A stretch of 64,000 nucleotides of DNA from Promicromonospora sp. AC04 (GCF_003058225.1 NZ_QBUG01000003.1:372001-436000); one strand, 5' to 3'; shown: positions 10,954 through 21,652, counted from the first letter of the stretch. Numbers and translations are program-made. Notes: generated by a model not told the origin, from the sequence alone.

Positions 10954-11946
10954 GTGAGGTACTACTTGCGACGGGCTGCCTTCTACGCGATCACCGTGTG
11001 GGCCGCCATCTCCCTGAACTTCCTGATCCCCCGGCTCATGCCGGGCGACCCCGCCGACATCATGCTGGCCAAGATGGCCCGCAGCGGCGAGGTCGCCCCC
11101 GGCGTCGAGCGCACCATCCGGCTCCTCCTCGGGTCCGACACGGACCAGACAATCTGGCAGCAGTACGTCGCGTACTGGGGCAACCTGGTTCGCGGCGACC
11201 TGGGGGTCTCGGTCACCAAGTTCCCCACCCCGGTCGTGGAGCTCATCTCGGCCGCCCTGCCGTGGTCGATCGGGCTGCTCGGCCTGGCGACGATCATCTC
11301 GTTCGTCGTGGGCATCGCGGCGGGCGCGTGGATCGGCTGGAAGCGCGGCACCTGGGTGGACCACATCATCCCCGGCTCGACGCTGCTACAGTCCCTGCCG
11401 TACTTCTGGGTGGCGCTGCTGCTCGTGTACGGCTTCGCGGTGGTCAACCCCTGGTTCCCCCGCATCGGCGGCTTCGACGTCTTCACGTTCGACGGCCCCG
11501 AGGCCACCTGGGCGTTCGTGGGATCGGTCGCCTATCACGGCATCCTTCCGGCGCTGACCGTGGTGCTGTCGTCGTTCGGCGGCTGGCTCCTCGGAATGCG
11601 GAACATGATGGTGTCCACACTGTCCGAGGACTACATCACCACCGCCGAGGCCAAGGGACTGCGGCGCTCGCGGATCCTGCTCGGCTACGCCGTCCGCAAC
11701 GCGGCCCTGCCGTCCATCGCGGGCTTCGGAATCTCGCTCGCCTTCGTGGTCACGGGCGCGATCGTGATGGAGCAGGTCTTCACCTACCCCGGCCTCGGCA
11801 AGCTCATGATCACCGCCGTCCAGGGCAACGACTTCGCCCTCATGCAGGGCCTGTTCCTGGTCATCACCCTCACCGTGCTGGCGGCGACGTTCCTCATGGA
11901 CATCGTCTACGGCTTTGTCGACCCGAGGACGCGTCACAATGGCTGA
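10954..11946 (+). CDS. ABC transporter permease, DppB type
   Basis: A 330-residue membrane permease of the binding-protein-dependent family. It has an N-terminal transmembrane helix (AFYAITVWAAISLNFLIPRL) that leads into the PGDPA motif typical of DppB proteins, a periplasmic loop, and five further helices. The cytoplasmic coupling (EAA) loop is at DYITTAEAKGLRRSRILLGY. It starts with GTG at 10954 after a GGGAG site and overlaps the next permease by 8 bp, which implies translational coupling. Confidence 0.9.
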   Translation: MRYYLRRAAFYAITVWAAISLNFLIPRLMPGDPADIMLAKMARSGEVAPGVERTIRLLLGSDTDQTIWQQYVAYWGNLVRGDLGVSVTKFPTPVVELISAALPWSIGLLGLATIISFVVGIAAGAWIGWKRGTWVDHIIPGSTLLQSLPYFWVALLLVYGFAVVNPWFPRIGGFDVFTFDGPEATWAFVGSVAYHGILPALTVVLSSFGGWLLGMRNMMVSTLSEDYITTAEAKGLRRSRILLGYAVRNAALPSIAGFGISLAFVVTGAIVMEQVFTYPGLGKLMITAVQGNDFALMQGLFLVITLTVLAATFLMDIVYGFVDPRTRHNG

Positions 11947-12882
11947 GACCCGATTCCTTCCCCGTCGCTCCGCGAAGCTCGTCGCGGGCCTTGTCATCAC
12001 CGTCGGCATAGTGCTCTTCGCCGTCGTCGCGCCGTTCTTCGTCCAGGACCCCAGGTTCTCCGGGAACGACGCGTTCCTCCCGCCCAGCGCCGACCATCTG
12101 CTCGGCACGACCAAGCTCGGCTACGACGTGCTGGCGCAGCTCGCCCACGGCGCCCGTGGCTCGCTCGTCGTGGGGCTTGTCGCCGCGGCCATCGCGATCG
12201 TCCTGTCGCTGATCTTCGGGATCTTCGCCGGCTACGCCGGGGGCTGGACCGACGAAGTCCTCACCATGGTCACCAACATCATGCTCGTCATCCCCGGGCT
12301 GCCGCTGGTCATGGTCATCGCCGTGTACCTGCAGAACCGCAGCCTCTGGCTCGTCGCGTTCATCCTCGGCATCACCGGCTGGGCGGGCTCCGCGGTGGTG
12401 CTGCGGTCGCAGGCCCGGTCGCTCCGGTCCCGCGACTACGTCGAGGCGTCGCAGGTGGCCGGCGAGCGGACCGTGTGGATCCTCCTCGTCGAGATCCTGC
12501 CCAACCTCCTGCCGCTCCTCGCGGCCCAGTTCCTGTTCGCCGTGGTGTTCGCGATCCTCGGCGAGGCGGGCCTGTCCTTCATCGGGCTCGGTCCCAACGG
12601 CTCCATCACCTGGGGAACCATGATCACGGACGCATACGGTGGTAACGCGATGTCTGCCGGCGCCTGGTGGTGGTTCGTGCCGCCGGGCCTGCTCATCGCC
12701 GTCTTCGGTGCCGGCCTCTCGCTCGTCAACTTCTCCATCGACGAGGTGGTCAACCCGAAGCTGCGCGTCGTCTCGGAGGCGACCGACCGACGTCGGGCAC
12801 CCGAGGTCGCGGCGCCCGAAGCCGCGCCGGCGGCGCCGGTCGAGCCGGCCGAGCCGGCCGAGCCCAAGGCGGAGGTGACCGC

Positions 12883-12886
<4 letters not shown>
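11939..12886 (+). CDS. ABC transporter permease, DppC type
   Basis: A 315-residue partner permease with the DppC N-terminal signature: one helix, then the FLPPSADHLLGTTKLGYDVL segment (the usual HxLGTDxxGRDV, here LGTTKLGYDV). The remaining helices and the coupling loop at SRDYVEASQVAGERTVWILL follow. The C-terminus carries an Ala/Pro/Glu-rich tail of about 40 residues beyond the last helix. The ATG at 11939 overlaps the previous stop, and its own stop overlaps the next ATG as ATGA. Confidence 0.9.
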
Positions 12887-13844
<958 letters not shown>

Positions 13845-13845
<1 letters not shown>

Positions 13846-14681
13846 TGGGAACGCTCGAGGTCCGCAACCTCGTCAAGGAGTTCCGCCTGGGCCACGGCCT
13901 GCGGCGTTCCCGGCTGCGCGCGGTGGACGACGTGTCGTTCACCCTGGAGGCGGGCAAGACCGTCGCGCTCGTGGGCGAGTCCGGGTCGGGCAAGTCGACA
14001 GTGGCCCGAACGCTGGCGCGGCTCGAGACCCCCACGTCCGGGGAGATCCTGCTCGACGGCCGTTCCGTGTCCGGCAGCCGCTCCGCCCTGCGGGCGTACC
14101 GGCACGACGTGCAGATGGTCTTCCAGGACCCGTTCGCGTCGCTCAACCCGTTCCACACGGTGGCGCACCACCTGGAGCGGCCGCTGCAGCTCCACGGTGT
14201 GGCGCGCGGGCGCGAAGCAGTCGCCGAGCAGGTCCGCGGGCTGCTGGAGCGCGTGTCCCTCACGCCCACCGAGGCCTATGCGGCCAAGCGGCCGCACGAG
14301 ATGTCGGGCGGCCAGCGCCAGCGCGTCGCGATCGCGCGCGCCCTGGCGCCCGGGGCGCGGTTCCTCGTCGCCGACGAGCCCGTCTCCATGCTCGACGTCT
14401 CGATCCGCCTGGGGGTGCTCAACCTCCTGGCGCGCCTGCAGCGCGAGGAGAACCTCGGCGTCCTGTACATCACCCACGACCTCGCGACGGCCCGCCACTT
14501 CAGCGACGAGATCCTCGTGATGTACAAGGGTCAGGTCGTGGAGCGGGGTCCGTCCGACCAGGTCATCCTCGATCCGCAGCACGACTACACGAAGACGCTG
14601 CTCGCGGCCGCGCCGGACCCGGCGCGGCACGGCCGGCTCCGCGACGAGGTGCGGGCCGAGCTCGCCGGGGAGCGGGCCTAG
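13845..14681 (+). CDS. ABC transporter ATP-binding protein, DppF type
   Basis: A 278-residue ATPase, the second motor subunit. Walker A is GESGSGKSTV, the Q-loop is VFQDPFASLNPF, the signature is MSGGQRQRVAIAR, Walker B is FLVADEPVSMLD and the switch His is in YITHDLATA. Its ATG at 13845 overlaps the stop of the previous ATPase by one base (TGATG), so translation is coupled. This is the last gene of the operon; the 62-bp gap to the convergent AI-2E gene shows no strong terminator. Confidence 0.9.
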
Positions 14682-14743
14682 GCCCGGGGTCGCCGCCCGA
14701 TGGCGGACCGAGCTGACCTGCGAGCTCGAGCTGTTCGACGTCC

Positions 14744-15913
14744 TCAGACGGTCTCGGGGCGCTTCTTGCGGGCGAACCGTGCCGGCAGGTCGGGCCCGTC
14801 CCACACCTGGATCGCGCTCCAGATCGACGCGGCGATCGGCACTGCGAGCACGGCGCCGGTGATGCCGGCGAGCACCGTCCCCGCGGTCAGGGCGAACAGG
14901 ATGACGAGCGGGTGCAGGCGCAGGGTCCGGCCCATGACGATCGGCTGGAGGAAGTCGCCCTCGAGCTGGTTCACGACTACGACGATCGCGACGACGATGA
15001 GCGCCTCGACCGGTCCGACGGCGACGAGTGTGACCAGGGCCGCGAGGATGCCGGCCACGGTGGCGCCGACCAGGGGGATGAAGGCGAGCAGGAACACGAG
15101 CACGGACAGCGGGATGACCAGCGGCACGCCCACTATCGCGAGGCCGATCCCGATGCCGACCGCGTCGACGATCGCCACGATCGCCGTCCCGCGCACGTAG
15201 CTGCCGAGCGTGCGGATGGTCGCGGTGCCGACGCGCCGCCCCCGCTCGTACCGGTGCCCCTCGAACGGCCGCAGCAGGAACTCCCACATCGCCGGGCCGT
15301 CCTTCAGGAAGAAGAACAGGACGACGATCATGATGAAGAAGCCCGCGACGAAGTCGGCGGTCTGGGAGACACCCGCGATGGCACCGGAGCCCACGGCGTC
15401 GGACTGCAGCAGGCTCAAGGCGGACTCGCGCACCGACGTGATCTGCTCGTCGGAGATCTCGAAGGGGAGGTCCTGGATGTAGGTCTGCAGGGAGTCGAAG
15501 CCGTCCAGCGCCTGGGCCTGGAGCTCGTCCCACTGGTCAACGACGGCCCGCACGACGAGCCACACGATCCCCGTCAGCAGCGCGACCAGGGTCAGGAGCG
15601 AGATCCACGTGGCGAGCAGCGACGGCAGACCGCGGCGACGCAGGAACGAGACGAGCGGGGAGATCGCCGCCGCCAGCACGAGCGCGATGAGGACGGGGAT
15701 CACCACGAGGGTCAGGCGCGTGCCCACGAACCCGAAGACGGCGATGACCGCGACGACCGCGAGGATCTGCAGCGACCGCGTGCCGACGCGGCCTACGCCG
15801 TCCGACCACAACCGGGACGCCCCGCTGTCGGCGGGCGCCTCGTGCTCGGACGACGGCCGATCCTCGACGCTCGGGCGGGCGGGGGGCGGTGTGCGGCGGC
15901 CGAAGAGACCCAT
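14744..15913 (-). CDS. AI-2E family (PerM-like) transporter
   Basis: A 389-residue multi-pass membrane protein of the PF01594 family. Transmembrane pairs at the N-terminus (LQILAVVAVIAVFGFVGTRL, then VVIPVLIALVLAAAISPL) precede a long amphipathic region, and the C-terminal half holds the diagnostic GVPLVIPLSVLVFLLAFIP, followed by GATVAGILAALV and LRLHPLVILFALTAGTVLAG. Members export autoinducer-2 or act as Na+/H+ antiporters; most are uncharacterised. The ATG at 15913 has a perfect AAGGAGG site 7 bp upstream. It is transcribed alone, convergent with the ABC operon. Confidence 0.88.
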   Translation of the reverse strand: MGLFGRRTPPPARPSVEDRPSSEHEAPADSGASRLWSDGVGRVGTRSLQILAVVAVIAVFGFVGTRLTLVVIPVLIALVLAAAISPLVSFLRRRGLPSLLATWISLLTLVALLTGIVWLVVRAVVDQWDELQAQALDGFDSLQTYIQDLPFEISDEQITSVRESALSLLQSDAVGSGAIAGVSQTADFVAGFFIMIVVLFFFLKDGPAMWEFLLRPFEGHRYERGRRVGTATIRTLGSYVRGTAIVAIVDAVGIGIGLAIVGVPLVIPLSVLVFLLAFIPLVGATVAGILAALVTLVAVGPVEALIVVAIVVVVNQLEGDFLQPIVMGRTLRLHPLVILFALTAGTVLAGITGAVLAVPIAASIWSAIQVWDGPDLPARFARKKRPETV

Positions 15914-16092
15914 CGCCTGTCCTCCTTGTGCTGGGCCCGGCGAACGCCGGACGTTCCGACGCTATTGCGGTAGGGCCCTGGTCGCGCGACGGCACGTGCG
16001 TCGTCGCACGCCGCTGGTCCATCCTTGAGCGATCGATGAGTTCGAGGTGGTCACGACGGTCAACGCTCTGGGCACGACAAGCGGAGGTACGC

Positions 16093-16452
16093 ATGGCAGA
16101 GATCGACGACGTCCGGCCGCTGGGCGCCGGTCTGGAGCGTTCGTACGAGGTGTACGTACGTGGCCGGCTGAAGTTCCGCGTCGGCCAGATCGTCTACGTG
16201 GCGTTCTCGCTCGACGAGTCGGTGATGGGCTTCGCTTTCCCCAAGGAGGAGCGGGCGGACCTCGTCGCGAGTGATCCGCGCAAGTTCCATCTGCCCTCCG
16301 CGTCGGACATGCGCTTCAACTGGTTGCACGCCGACCTCGCCGTGCTGGATCGAGACGAGGCGCGTGAGCTCGTTGTTGACGCGTGGCGCATGGTGGTCCC
16401 CCAGAAGGTCTCCCGCGCCTACGACGTCGCGCACCCGGCCGCTGCAGACTGA
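16093..16452 (+). CDS. MmcQ/YjbR-like protein
   Basis: A 119-residue protein with the YjbR/MmcQ (DUF419) layout: an N-terminal strand with KFRVGQIVYVAFSLDESVMG, then PKEERADLVASDPRKFHLPS, a FNWLHADLAVLD strand and the C-terminal helix RELVVDAWRMVVPQKVSRAY. The fold resembles CyaY and has been called DNA-binding, but a function is not established. The ATG at 16093 (MAEIDDVRPLG) is preceded by GCGGAGGT; longer in-frame starts overlap the AI-2E gene antisense. Its stop is 47 bp from the end of convergent dnaB. Confidence 0.75.
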   Translation: MAEIDDVRPLGAGLERSYEVYVRGRLKFRVGQIVYVAFSLDESVMGFAFPKEERADLVASDPRKFHLPSASDMRFNWLHADLAVLDRDEARELVVDAWRMVVPQKVSRAYDVAHPAAAD

Positions 16453-16501
16453 CGCGCGCGAGTACGCCGTCGCGGTCGGACGGAAGCAGATCGAGGACCA
16501 G

Positions 16502-17863
16502 TCAGACCTGCATGTCGACGAACCGCTGGTAGTGGCCCTGGAACGCCACGGTGATCACGTCGGTCGGGCCGTTACGGTGCTTGGCCACGATGAAGTCCGC
16601 CTCGCCGGCGCGCGGCGACTCCTTCTCGTAGGCGTCCTCACGGTGCAAAAGGATCACGACGTCGGCATCCTGCTCAATTGACCCACTTTCGCGCAAATCC
16701 GACATCTGCGGTTTCTTGTCACTGCGCTGTTCGGCGCCACGGTTCAGCTGCGAGATCGCGATCACGGGAACCTCGAGCTCCTTCGCGAGAAGCTTGAGCG
16801 ACCGCGAGAACTCGGAGACCTCCTGCTGACGCGACTCGACGCGCTTGCCCGACGACATCAGCTGGAGGTAGTCGATGACCACCAGCTTGAGGTCGTGCTT
16901 CTGCTTGAGCCGCCGGCACTTGGCGCGGATCTCCATCAGCGACATGTTCGGCGAGTCGTCGATGAACAGCGGGGCGTCCGACACCTTGCCCATTGTGGCG
17001 GCCAGCTTCTGCCAGTCGCCGTCGTCCATGTTGCCGCTGCGCATCTTGGTGAGCGGGACGCGAGCCTCGGCGGCGAGCATTCGCATGACGATCTCGTTGC
17101 GGCTCATCTCCAGGGAGAAGATGACGGAGGCCATGTCGTGGTGGATGGCCGCATGAGAAGCGACATTGATACCCAAAACGGACTTTCCGACTGCAGGTCG
17201 GGCCGCCACGACGATCATCTGGCCGCCGTGCAGGCCGTTCGTCAGGCGGTCGAAGTCGGCGTACCCCGTCGGGACGCCGGTGAGCCCTTCGCCGCGACCC
17301 TGCGCGGCGTCGATCTCGTCGAACGTCGGCCCGATGATGTCGGCCAGCGGCAGGTAGTCCTCGGACGCGCGTCGCTCCGTCACCGCGTAGACCTCGGCCT
17401 GCGCGTTGTTGACGACGTCGTCGACCTCGCCGCCGTCGGTGGCGTAGCCCATCTGCACGATGCGGGTGCCGGCCTCCACGAGGCGGCGCATGATGGCGCG
17501 CTCGCGGACGATCCGGGCGTAGTAGCCCGCGTTCGCCGCCGTCGGCACGCCCGCCATGAGGTCGTGGATGTACGGGGCGCCGCCGACGCGCGCATGCTCA
17601 CCGCGGCGCTGCAGCTCGGCGACCACCGTGATGGCGTCGGCCGGCTCGCCCCGACCGTAGAGATCGATGATCGCGTCGTAGATGGCTTCGTGCGCCGGCC
17701 GGTAGAAGTCGTTGCCGCGGATCTGCTCGATCACGTCGGCGATCGCGTCCTTGGACAGCAACATGCCGCCCAGCACGCTCATCTCCGCGGGGATGTCCTG
17801 CGGCGGTGTGCGGTCGAGGCCCGGCCTTCCGGAATAGCTCGACTCGAGCTCCTCGATCGACAT
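16502..17863 (-). CDS. dnaB: Replicative DNA helicase DnaB
   Basis: A 453-residue hexameric helicase that unwinds DNA at the replication fork. The N-terminal domain starts at PPQDIPAEMSVLGGMLLSKD; the RecA-like domain has Walker A in ARPAVGKSVLG (about 225), Walker B in LVVIDYLQLM, the Arg/SQLNRGAEQRSDKKPQMSDL region and DADVVILLHRED. No intein interrupts the Walker A or the later motifs, unlike some mycobacterial homologues. I chose the ATG at 17863 because AGGAGG lies 6 bp upstream; the GTG at 17869 would overlap that site. In many actinobacteria dnaB lies just after rplI; here rplI is about 18 kb away and on the other strand. Confidence 0.95.
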   Translation of the reverse strand: MSIEELESSYSGRPGLDRTPPQDIPAEMSVLGGMLLSKDAIADVIEQIRGNDFYRPAHEAIYDAIIDLYGRGEPADAITVVAELQRRGEHARVGGAPYIHDLMAGVPTAANAGYYARIVRERAIMRRLVEAGTRIVQMGYATDGGEVDDVVNNAQAEVYAVTERRASEDYLPLADIIGPTFDEIDAAQGRGEGLTGVPTGYADFDRLTNGLHGGQMIVVAARPAVGKSVLGINVASHAAIHHDMASVIFSLEMSRNEIVMRMLAAEARVPLTKMRSGNMDDGDWQKLAATMGKVSDAPLFIDDSPNMSLMEIRAKCRRLKQKHDLKLVVIDYLQLMSSGKRVESRQQEVSEFSRSLKLLAKELEVPVIAISQLNRGAEQRSDKKPQMSDLRESGSIEQDADVVILLHREDAYEKESPRAGEADFIVAKHRNGPTDVITVAFQGHYQRFVDMQV

Positions 17864-18078
17864 CCGCACCTCCTGCTTCCTGATCTCATGACTTCCGGGC
17901 GCACGCGGCGCGTGCGCTCCATCGACGTCCTACACCTGTTCTACTCCCCACCACTGACACTCTCGGGACGTCCGCCACGACACGCCATTGTGTCGTGTGC
18001 GACAGCCCCCACGGCCGTCAGACCAGTGAGCAAGTTCCGCTGACGTTAAGCCCCTGCACACCCAAGCGCAACGAGACC

Positions 18079-18229
18079 TGTGGACGGGGTTGTGCACATC
18101 CATGTGGAAAGGTGGCCCGGGGCTGTGCACAGCGAGTGGACAACCCTGTCCCCAGCTGTGGATAACCCCTGTGTAAAACATCACCATCCCCTTTGACCTG
18201 CATCGACGTAACCCCCAGCCTGTGGAGGA
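18079..18229 (+). other. Cluster of DnaA-box-like motifs between dnaB and the MATE gene
   Basis: One perfect DnaA box, TGTGGATAA, is at 18157–18165. Around it on the same strand are TGTGGACGG (18079), TGTGCACAT (18091), TGTGGAAAG (18103), TGTGCACAG (18124), AGTGGACAA (18135) and TGTGGAGGA (18221). They fill the 373-bp gap between divergent dnaB and the MATE transporter; the rest of the gap (17864–18078) shows only a probable dnaB promoter zone. No dnaA or dnaN is present, so this is not oriC; DnaA-dependent control of dnaB or a DnaA-titrating site is possible. Confidence 0.5.
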
Positions 18230-18236
18230 AAGAAAG

Positions 18237-19580
18237 TTGGGCGAGCCTCGCCACACCCCGGGTTCCGGGCGGTCTATCGACCGCGAGATCCTCGCCCTTG
18301 CGGTGCCTGCTCTCGGGGCGCTCATCGCCGAACCGGTCTTCGTGCTGGTGGACAGCGCGGTCGTCGGACATCTCGGCACGGCGGAGCTCGCCGGCCTGTC
18401 CCTCGCGAGCAACGTGCTGCTCACGCTCGTCGGGTTGTGCATCTTCCTCGCGTACACGACCACGGCGTCGGTGGCCCGGCTCACCGGAGCGGGCAAGGAG
18501 CGGGAGGCGCTGCAGTCCGGAATCGACGGGATCTGGCTCGCGCTCGGGATCGGCGCGGCACTCGTCGTTCTCCTCCTGCTCACCGCCCCGTTGACCGTGA
18601 CCGCCCTGGGCGCGCACGGCGACGTCGCGCGGCATGCCGTCACCTACCTGCGATGGTCCGCACCCGGGCTCGCCGGGATGCTCGTGGTCCAGGCGGCGAC
18701 CGGTGTGCTGCGCGGCCTGCGTGACACGCGCACGCCCCTGGTCGTTGCCGCCGCCGGAGCGCTCGTCAACACCGTGCTGAACATCGCGCTGGTGTACGGG
18801 GTAGGGATGGGGATCGCCGGGTCGGGCCTCGGGACCGCCATCACCCAGCTGCTCATGGCCGTCGTGCTCGGCGTGATAGTGGTGCGCGGCGCCCGTGGCC
18901 GCGGCGCGAGCCTGCGCCCGCACCGGGCGGGCATCCTGTCCGGCGCCCGGGCCGGGCTGCCGCTGGTGGTCCGCACCCTCAGCCTGCGTGGCGCGATCCT
19001 GCTCACCGTGGTCGTCGCGACCGACCTCGGCGCCGTCGCGCTCGCGGGACACCAGGTGGTGAGCTCCCTGTGGGGCCTCGCGGCGTTCGCGCTCGACGCG
19101 CTCGCCATCGCCGCGCAGGCCCTGGTCGGGCATGGGCTCGGGGCCGGCGCCGTCGGACACGTCAGAATGGTGCTGCGCCGCTGCCTGCAGTGGGGCATCG
19201 GGGCGGGTGCGGTGATCGGCGTCGTCCTCGCGGCCGCCGGCTGGTGGATCGCACCCCTCTTCTCGCCCGACCCCGACGTGCGCGTCGCCATCACCCTGGG
19301 CGTCGCCGTGTGCGGCGTCCTCATGCCGATGGCGGGCTGGGTCTTCGTGCTCGACGGCGTCCTCATCGGCGCCGGCGACGGCCGCTACCTCGCCTGGGCC
19401 GGCATGGTGACGCTGGTGGTCTACCTACCGTTCGCGCTGGCGGTCTCCGCCTGGGCGCCCGATGGCGCATACGGCCTCGCCTGGCTCTGGCTCGCGTTCG
19501 CGGGCGTGTTCATGGCCGCCCGCGCCGTGACGACCGGCTGGCGTGCGCGGGGCGACCGCTGGCTCGTGACGGGGGCGTGA
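18237..19580 (+). CDS. MATE family efflux transporter (DinF-like)
   Basis: A 447-residue protein with twelve predicted helices in two six-helix repeats. MATE landmarks are EILALAVPALGALIAEPVFVLVDSAV (first half) and GAILLTVVVATDLGAVALAGHQV (second half), together with ATGVLRGLRDTRTPL. It resembles the DinF branch; such proteins export cationic drugs using H+ or Na+. The best start is TTG at 18237, because GGAGG at 18224–18228 gives an 8-bp spacer; the in-frame GTG at 18222 would overlap that site. In many actinobacteria this gene sits between rplI and dnaB. Confidence 0.88.
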   Translation: MGEPRHTPGSGRSIDREILALAVPALGALIAEPVFVLVDSAVVGHLGTAELAGLSLASNVLLTLVGLCIFLAYTTTASVARLTGAGKEREALQSGIDGIWLALGIGAALVVLLLLTAPLTVTALGAHGDVARHAVTYLRWSAPGLAGMLVVQAATGVLRGLRDTRTPLVVAAAGALVNTVLNIALVYGVGMGIAGSGLGTAITQLLMAVVLGVIVVRGARGRGASLRPHRAGILSGARAGLPLVVRTLSLRGAILLTVVVATDLGAVALAGHQVVSSLWGLAAFALDALAIAAQALVGHGLGAGAVGHVRMVLRRCLQWGIGAGAVIGVVLAAAGWWIAPLFSPDPDVRVAITLGVAVCGVLMPMAGWVFVLDGVLIGAGDGRYLAWAGMVTLVVYLPFALAVSAWAPDGAYGLAWLWLAFAGVFMAARAVTTGWRARGDRWLVTGA

Positions 19581-19650
19581 AGCGGGAGTCGATGTCAGTG
19601 GTCTCTGGCACCTTTGGGCGGACACGTTCCCCTCACGGAAAGACAGCCAC

Positions 19651-20709
19651 ATGACTGAGCTCTCCCTGCTGGACTCCGACGGACGCGTTCGCCCGCTCCC
19701 TCCCGATCCGCTGAACCCGATGTCGGACGAGGTCGAGCAGGGGCTGGCGGCGTACCGGGCGGGCGAGGCCGAGCAGGCACGCGCCCTGTTGACCTCGATC
19801 GCCGGTGCGGGACGGACCGCCATTGCCGGGCAGGCAGCCATGGCCCTCGCGGGTATCGAGCTCGGCGAGAGCGGGCTCGACGGCTCGTGCCGGACCTGGC
19901 TGGAGCAGGTCGCCGCAGGCGAGGACCCGTGGCTCGGCCCCTTGGCCGCGGTGATGCTCACCCCGGAGTTCCAGTCGGACGCCTCCGCGGACTCCGGTGT
20001 GCTCCTCCTGGGCCTCGCAGCCCAGCTCACCGGGGACCTGGTCACGGCCCGGGAGAAGTTCGAGCAGGCCATCGCGGTCCACGAGCGCATGGAGACGGAG
20101 GACCTGGCGAACATCCTGCTGGGCAACCTCCTGCTGCAGACCGGCGATCCGGATGCTGCGCTGAAACCGCTGCACACCGCGCGTTCGATGTGCGACGGAC
20201 TGTTTGCCGGCTATGCGGGCCACCTCGAAGCGCACGTGCTCATCGGGCAGGACAAGAAGGATGAAGCGGGCAAGGTGCTCGCCTACGCCCGCAGAGCAGC
20301 CCACAAGGCGACGAGCGGGACGGACGGGCTGTACCCCTGGGTCGCCATCCGGTTCGGCGAGCTGGTGGCGGGTGACCCCTGGCTGGACGTGGTCTACGAC
20401 CAGGTGGAGAGCAGCGGCGTGAGCGAGGGCACCGTGGTGCGGGACCCCTTCGAGACCGCCCTGTACCACCGGGAGGTCAGCAGTCCCGCGCTCGTCGACA
20501 TCGGCTTCCACCTGTTCCCCTACGGCGCGGAATTCGGTCCGGTGCACGACGGGCTGGCGCGACTGAGGACCTGGAGCGAGGAACGGTACGAACGTGCCCG
20601 CAGGCTGGTGCTCGTCCTCCACGAACACGTCGACGACTGGCGCGAGGAGGACCGCACCCGAGGGCTTGCCGACCTGTGGCGCGAGCTCGACCTTCCCGAG
20701 CTCCGCTGA
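19651..20709 (+). CDS. Helical-repeat (TPR-like) protein of unknown function
   Basis: A 352-residue soluble protein with no signal peptide. The first 230 residues form helix pairs with TPR-like spacing, for example EQGLAAYRAGEAEQARALLT, GLAAQLTGDLVTAREKFEQA and ANILLGNLLLQTGDPDAALK. The last 120 residues are different: an acidic/aromatic stretch ending in a charged helix (RGLADLWRELDLPELR). I do not recognise the C-terminal part. It follows the MATE gene by 70 bp on the same strand and converges with the winged-helix regulator, with 3 bp between the stop codons. Confidence 0.7.
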   Translation: MTELSLLDSDGRVRPLPPDPLNPMSDEVEQGLAAYRAGEAEQARALLTSIAGAGRTAIAGQAAMALAGIELGESGLDGSCRTWLEQVAAGEDPWLGPLAAVMLTPEFQSDASADSGVLLLGLAAQLTGDLVTAREKFEQAIAVHERMETEDLANILLGNLLLQTGDPDAALKPLHTARSMCDGLFAGYAGHLEAHVLIGQDKKDEAGKVLAYARRAAHKATSGTDGLYPWVAIRFGELVAGDPWLDVVYDQVESSGVSEGTVVRDPFETALYHREVSSPALVDIGFHLFPYGAEFGPVHDGLARLRTWSEERYERARRLVLVLHEHVDDWREEDRTRGLADLWRELDLPELR

Positions 20710-20712
20710 CCC

Positions 20713-21612
20713 CTAGGCCCAGACCTTGAGCCGGTAGCCCACGCCACGCACCGACGCGACCTCCACGTCGCGGACGGGTGCCAGCCGCTTGCGCAGTCGC
20801 TTGATCGCGGAGGTCACCGGGTCGGAGTCGCCGAGGTAGGGCAGCTGCCACACGCGCGCCGTGAGCTCGGCGAACGACCACACCCGCCCTGCCTCGAGGG
20901 CGAGCGTCGCGAGCAGGTCGAACTCCCGTGCCGACAGGTAGACGCGTCGGCCCAGGGCCGTGACCTCGCGGCCGGCGAGGTCCACGAGCAGCGGCCCGGC
21001 CACCAGCGGGTCCAGCGTGGGCGGGGCGACCATCGGGATCGAACCCGTGACGGCGGGGACCGGGCCGGTGACCGTGCGCATCGCATCGGTGACGGTGCGG
21101 AGCGTCCCGGTCGCCGGCCGCGGCGGAGCGGGGATCGTCGCATGCAGCACGGGCCGCGCCAGCACGCTGCCCGACGTCGGCCGGGGCCGTCGGCGGTGGG
21201 CGGCCGCTCCGGCGTCGGGCAGGCCGGGCGACGACTGGACCGGTGACGCCGGGGCTGATGACAGCTGCGCGGGCAGGAGGTCGGCGGCGGACCGCAACGG
21301 TACGTCGGTGAGGTTGTCCGGGAGGTGGTCGGTGGGATGTTCGGAGAGGTGCCGGCCGTAGGTCTGCTCGTCCGGTGGTCCGGGGTTGTCGAACCGCTCG
21401 GCCTGCGCGCCGAGGCTGCGCCAGGGCGCGTCAGCGGTACGCCTCGACGCGGTCTGGTTGGCGAGCACGGCGCGCGCGCCGTCGGCGTCGGGGGTGGCGA
21501 GCACCGTGGCCTGGCCGCGGAGGAGGCGGGCGATCTCGATGATCTGGTCCGAGGGGAGGCCTACGCAGACGACGAGGCCGGGGGCGGATCCTGGTGCGGG
21601 GTCGTGCGTCAC
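20713..21612 (-). CDS. OmpR/PhoB-type winged-helix transcriptional regulator without receiver domain
   Basis: A 299-residue protein. The C-terminal 95 residues are a Trans_reg_C winged helix: LVDLAGREVTALGRRVYLSA, then EFDLLATLALEAGRVWSFAE, DPVTSAIKRLRKRL and the terminal VRGVGYRLKVW. The N-terminus (LVVCVGLPSDQIIEIARLLR) looks like a degenerate receiver or Rossmann half without the phospho-acceptor Asp. A Pro/Thr/Ala-rich linker of about 120 residues joins them. I chose GTG at 21612, about 9 bp from GGAGGG; the alternative GTG at 21621 abuts that site. Phosphorylation-independent regulation is likely. Targets may include the divergent subtilase gene. Confidence 0.75.
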   Translation of the reverse strand: MTHDPAPGSAPGLVVCVGLPSDQIIEIARLLRGQATVLATPDADGARAVLANQTASRRTADAPWRSLGAQAERFDNPGPPDEQTYGRHLSEHPTDHLPDNLTDVPLRSAADLLPAQLSSAPASPVQSSPGLPDAGAAAHRRRPRPTSGSVLARPVLHATIPAPPRPATGTLRTVTDAMRTVTGPVPAVTGSIPMVAPPTLDPLVAGPLLVDLAGREVTALGRRVYLSAREFDLLATLALEAGRVWSFAELTARVWQLPYLGDSDPVTSAIKRLRKRLAPVRDVEVASVRGVGYRLKVWA

Positions 21613-21652
21613 GTGCCTCACCCTCCATGGGTCGACCGTTCGGGCGCGTGTA

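Noticed and set aside
16502-17863. Intein in DnaB
   Set aside because: The protein has normal length (453 residues) and the Walker A and later helicase motifs are continuous.
18079-18229. Chromosomal replication origin
   Set aside because: There is only one perfect DnaA box, no AT-rich unwinding element, and no dnaA, dnaN or rpmH nearby.
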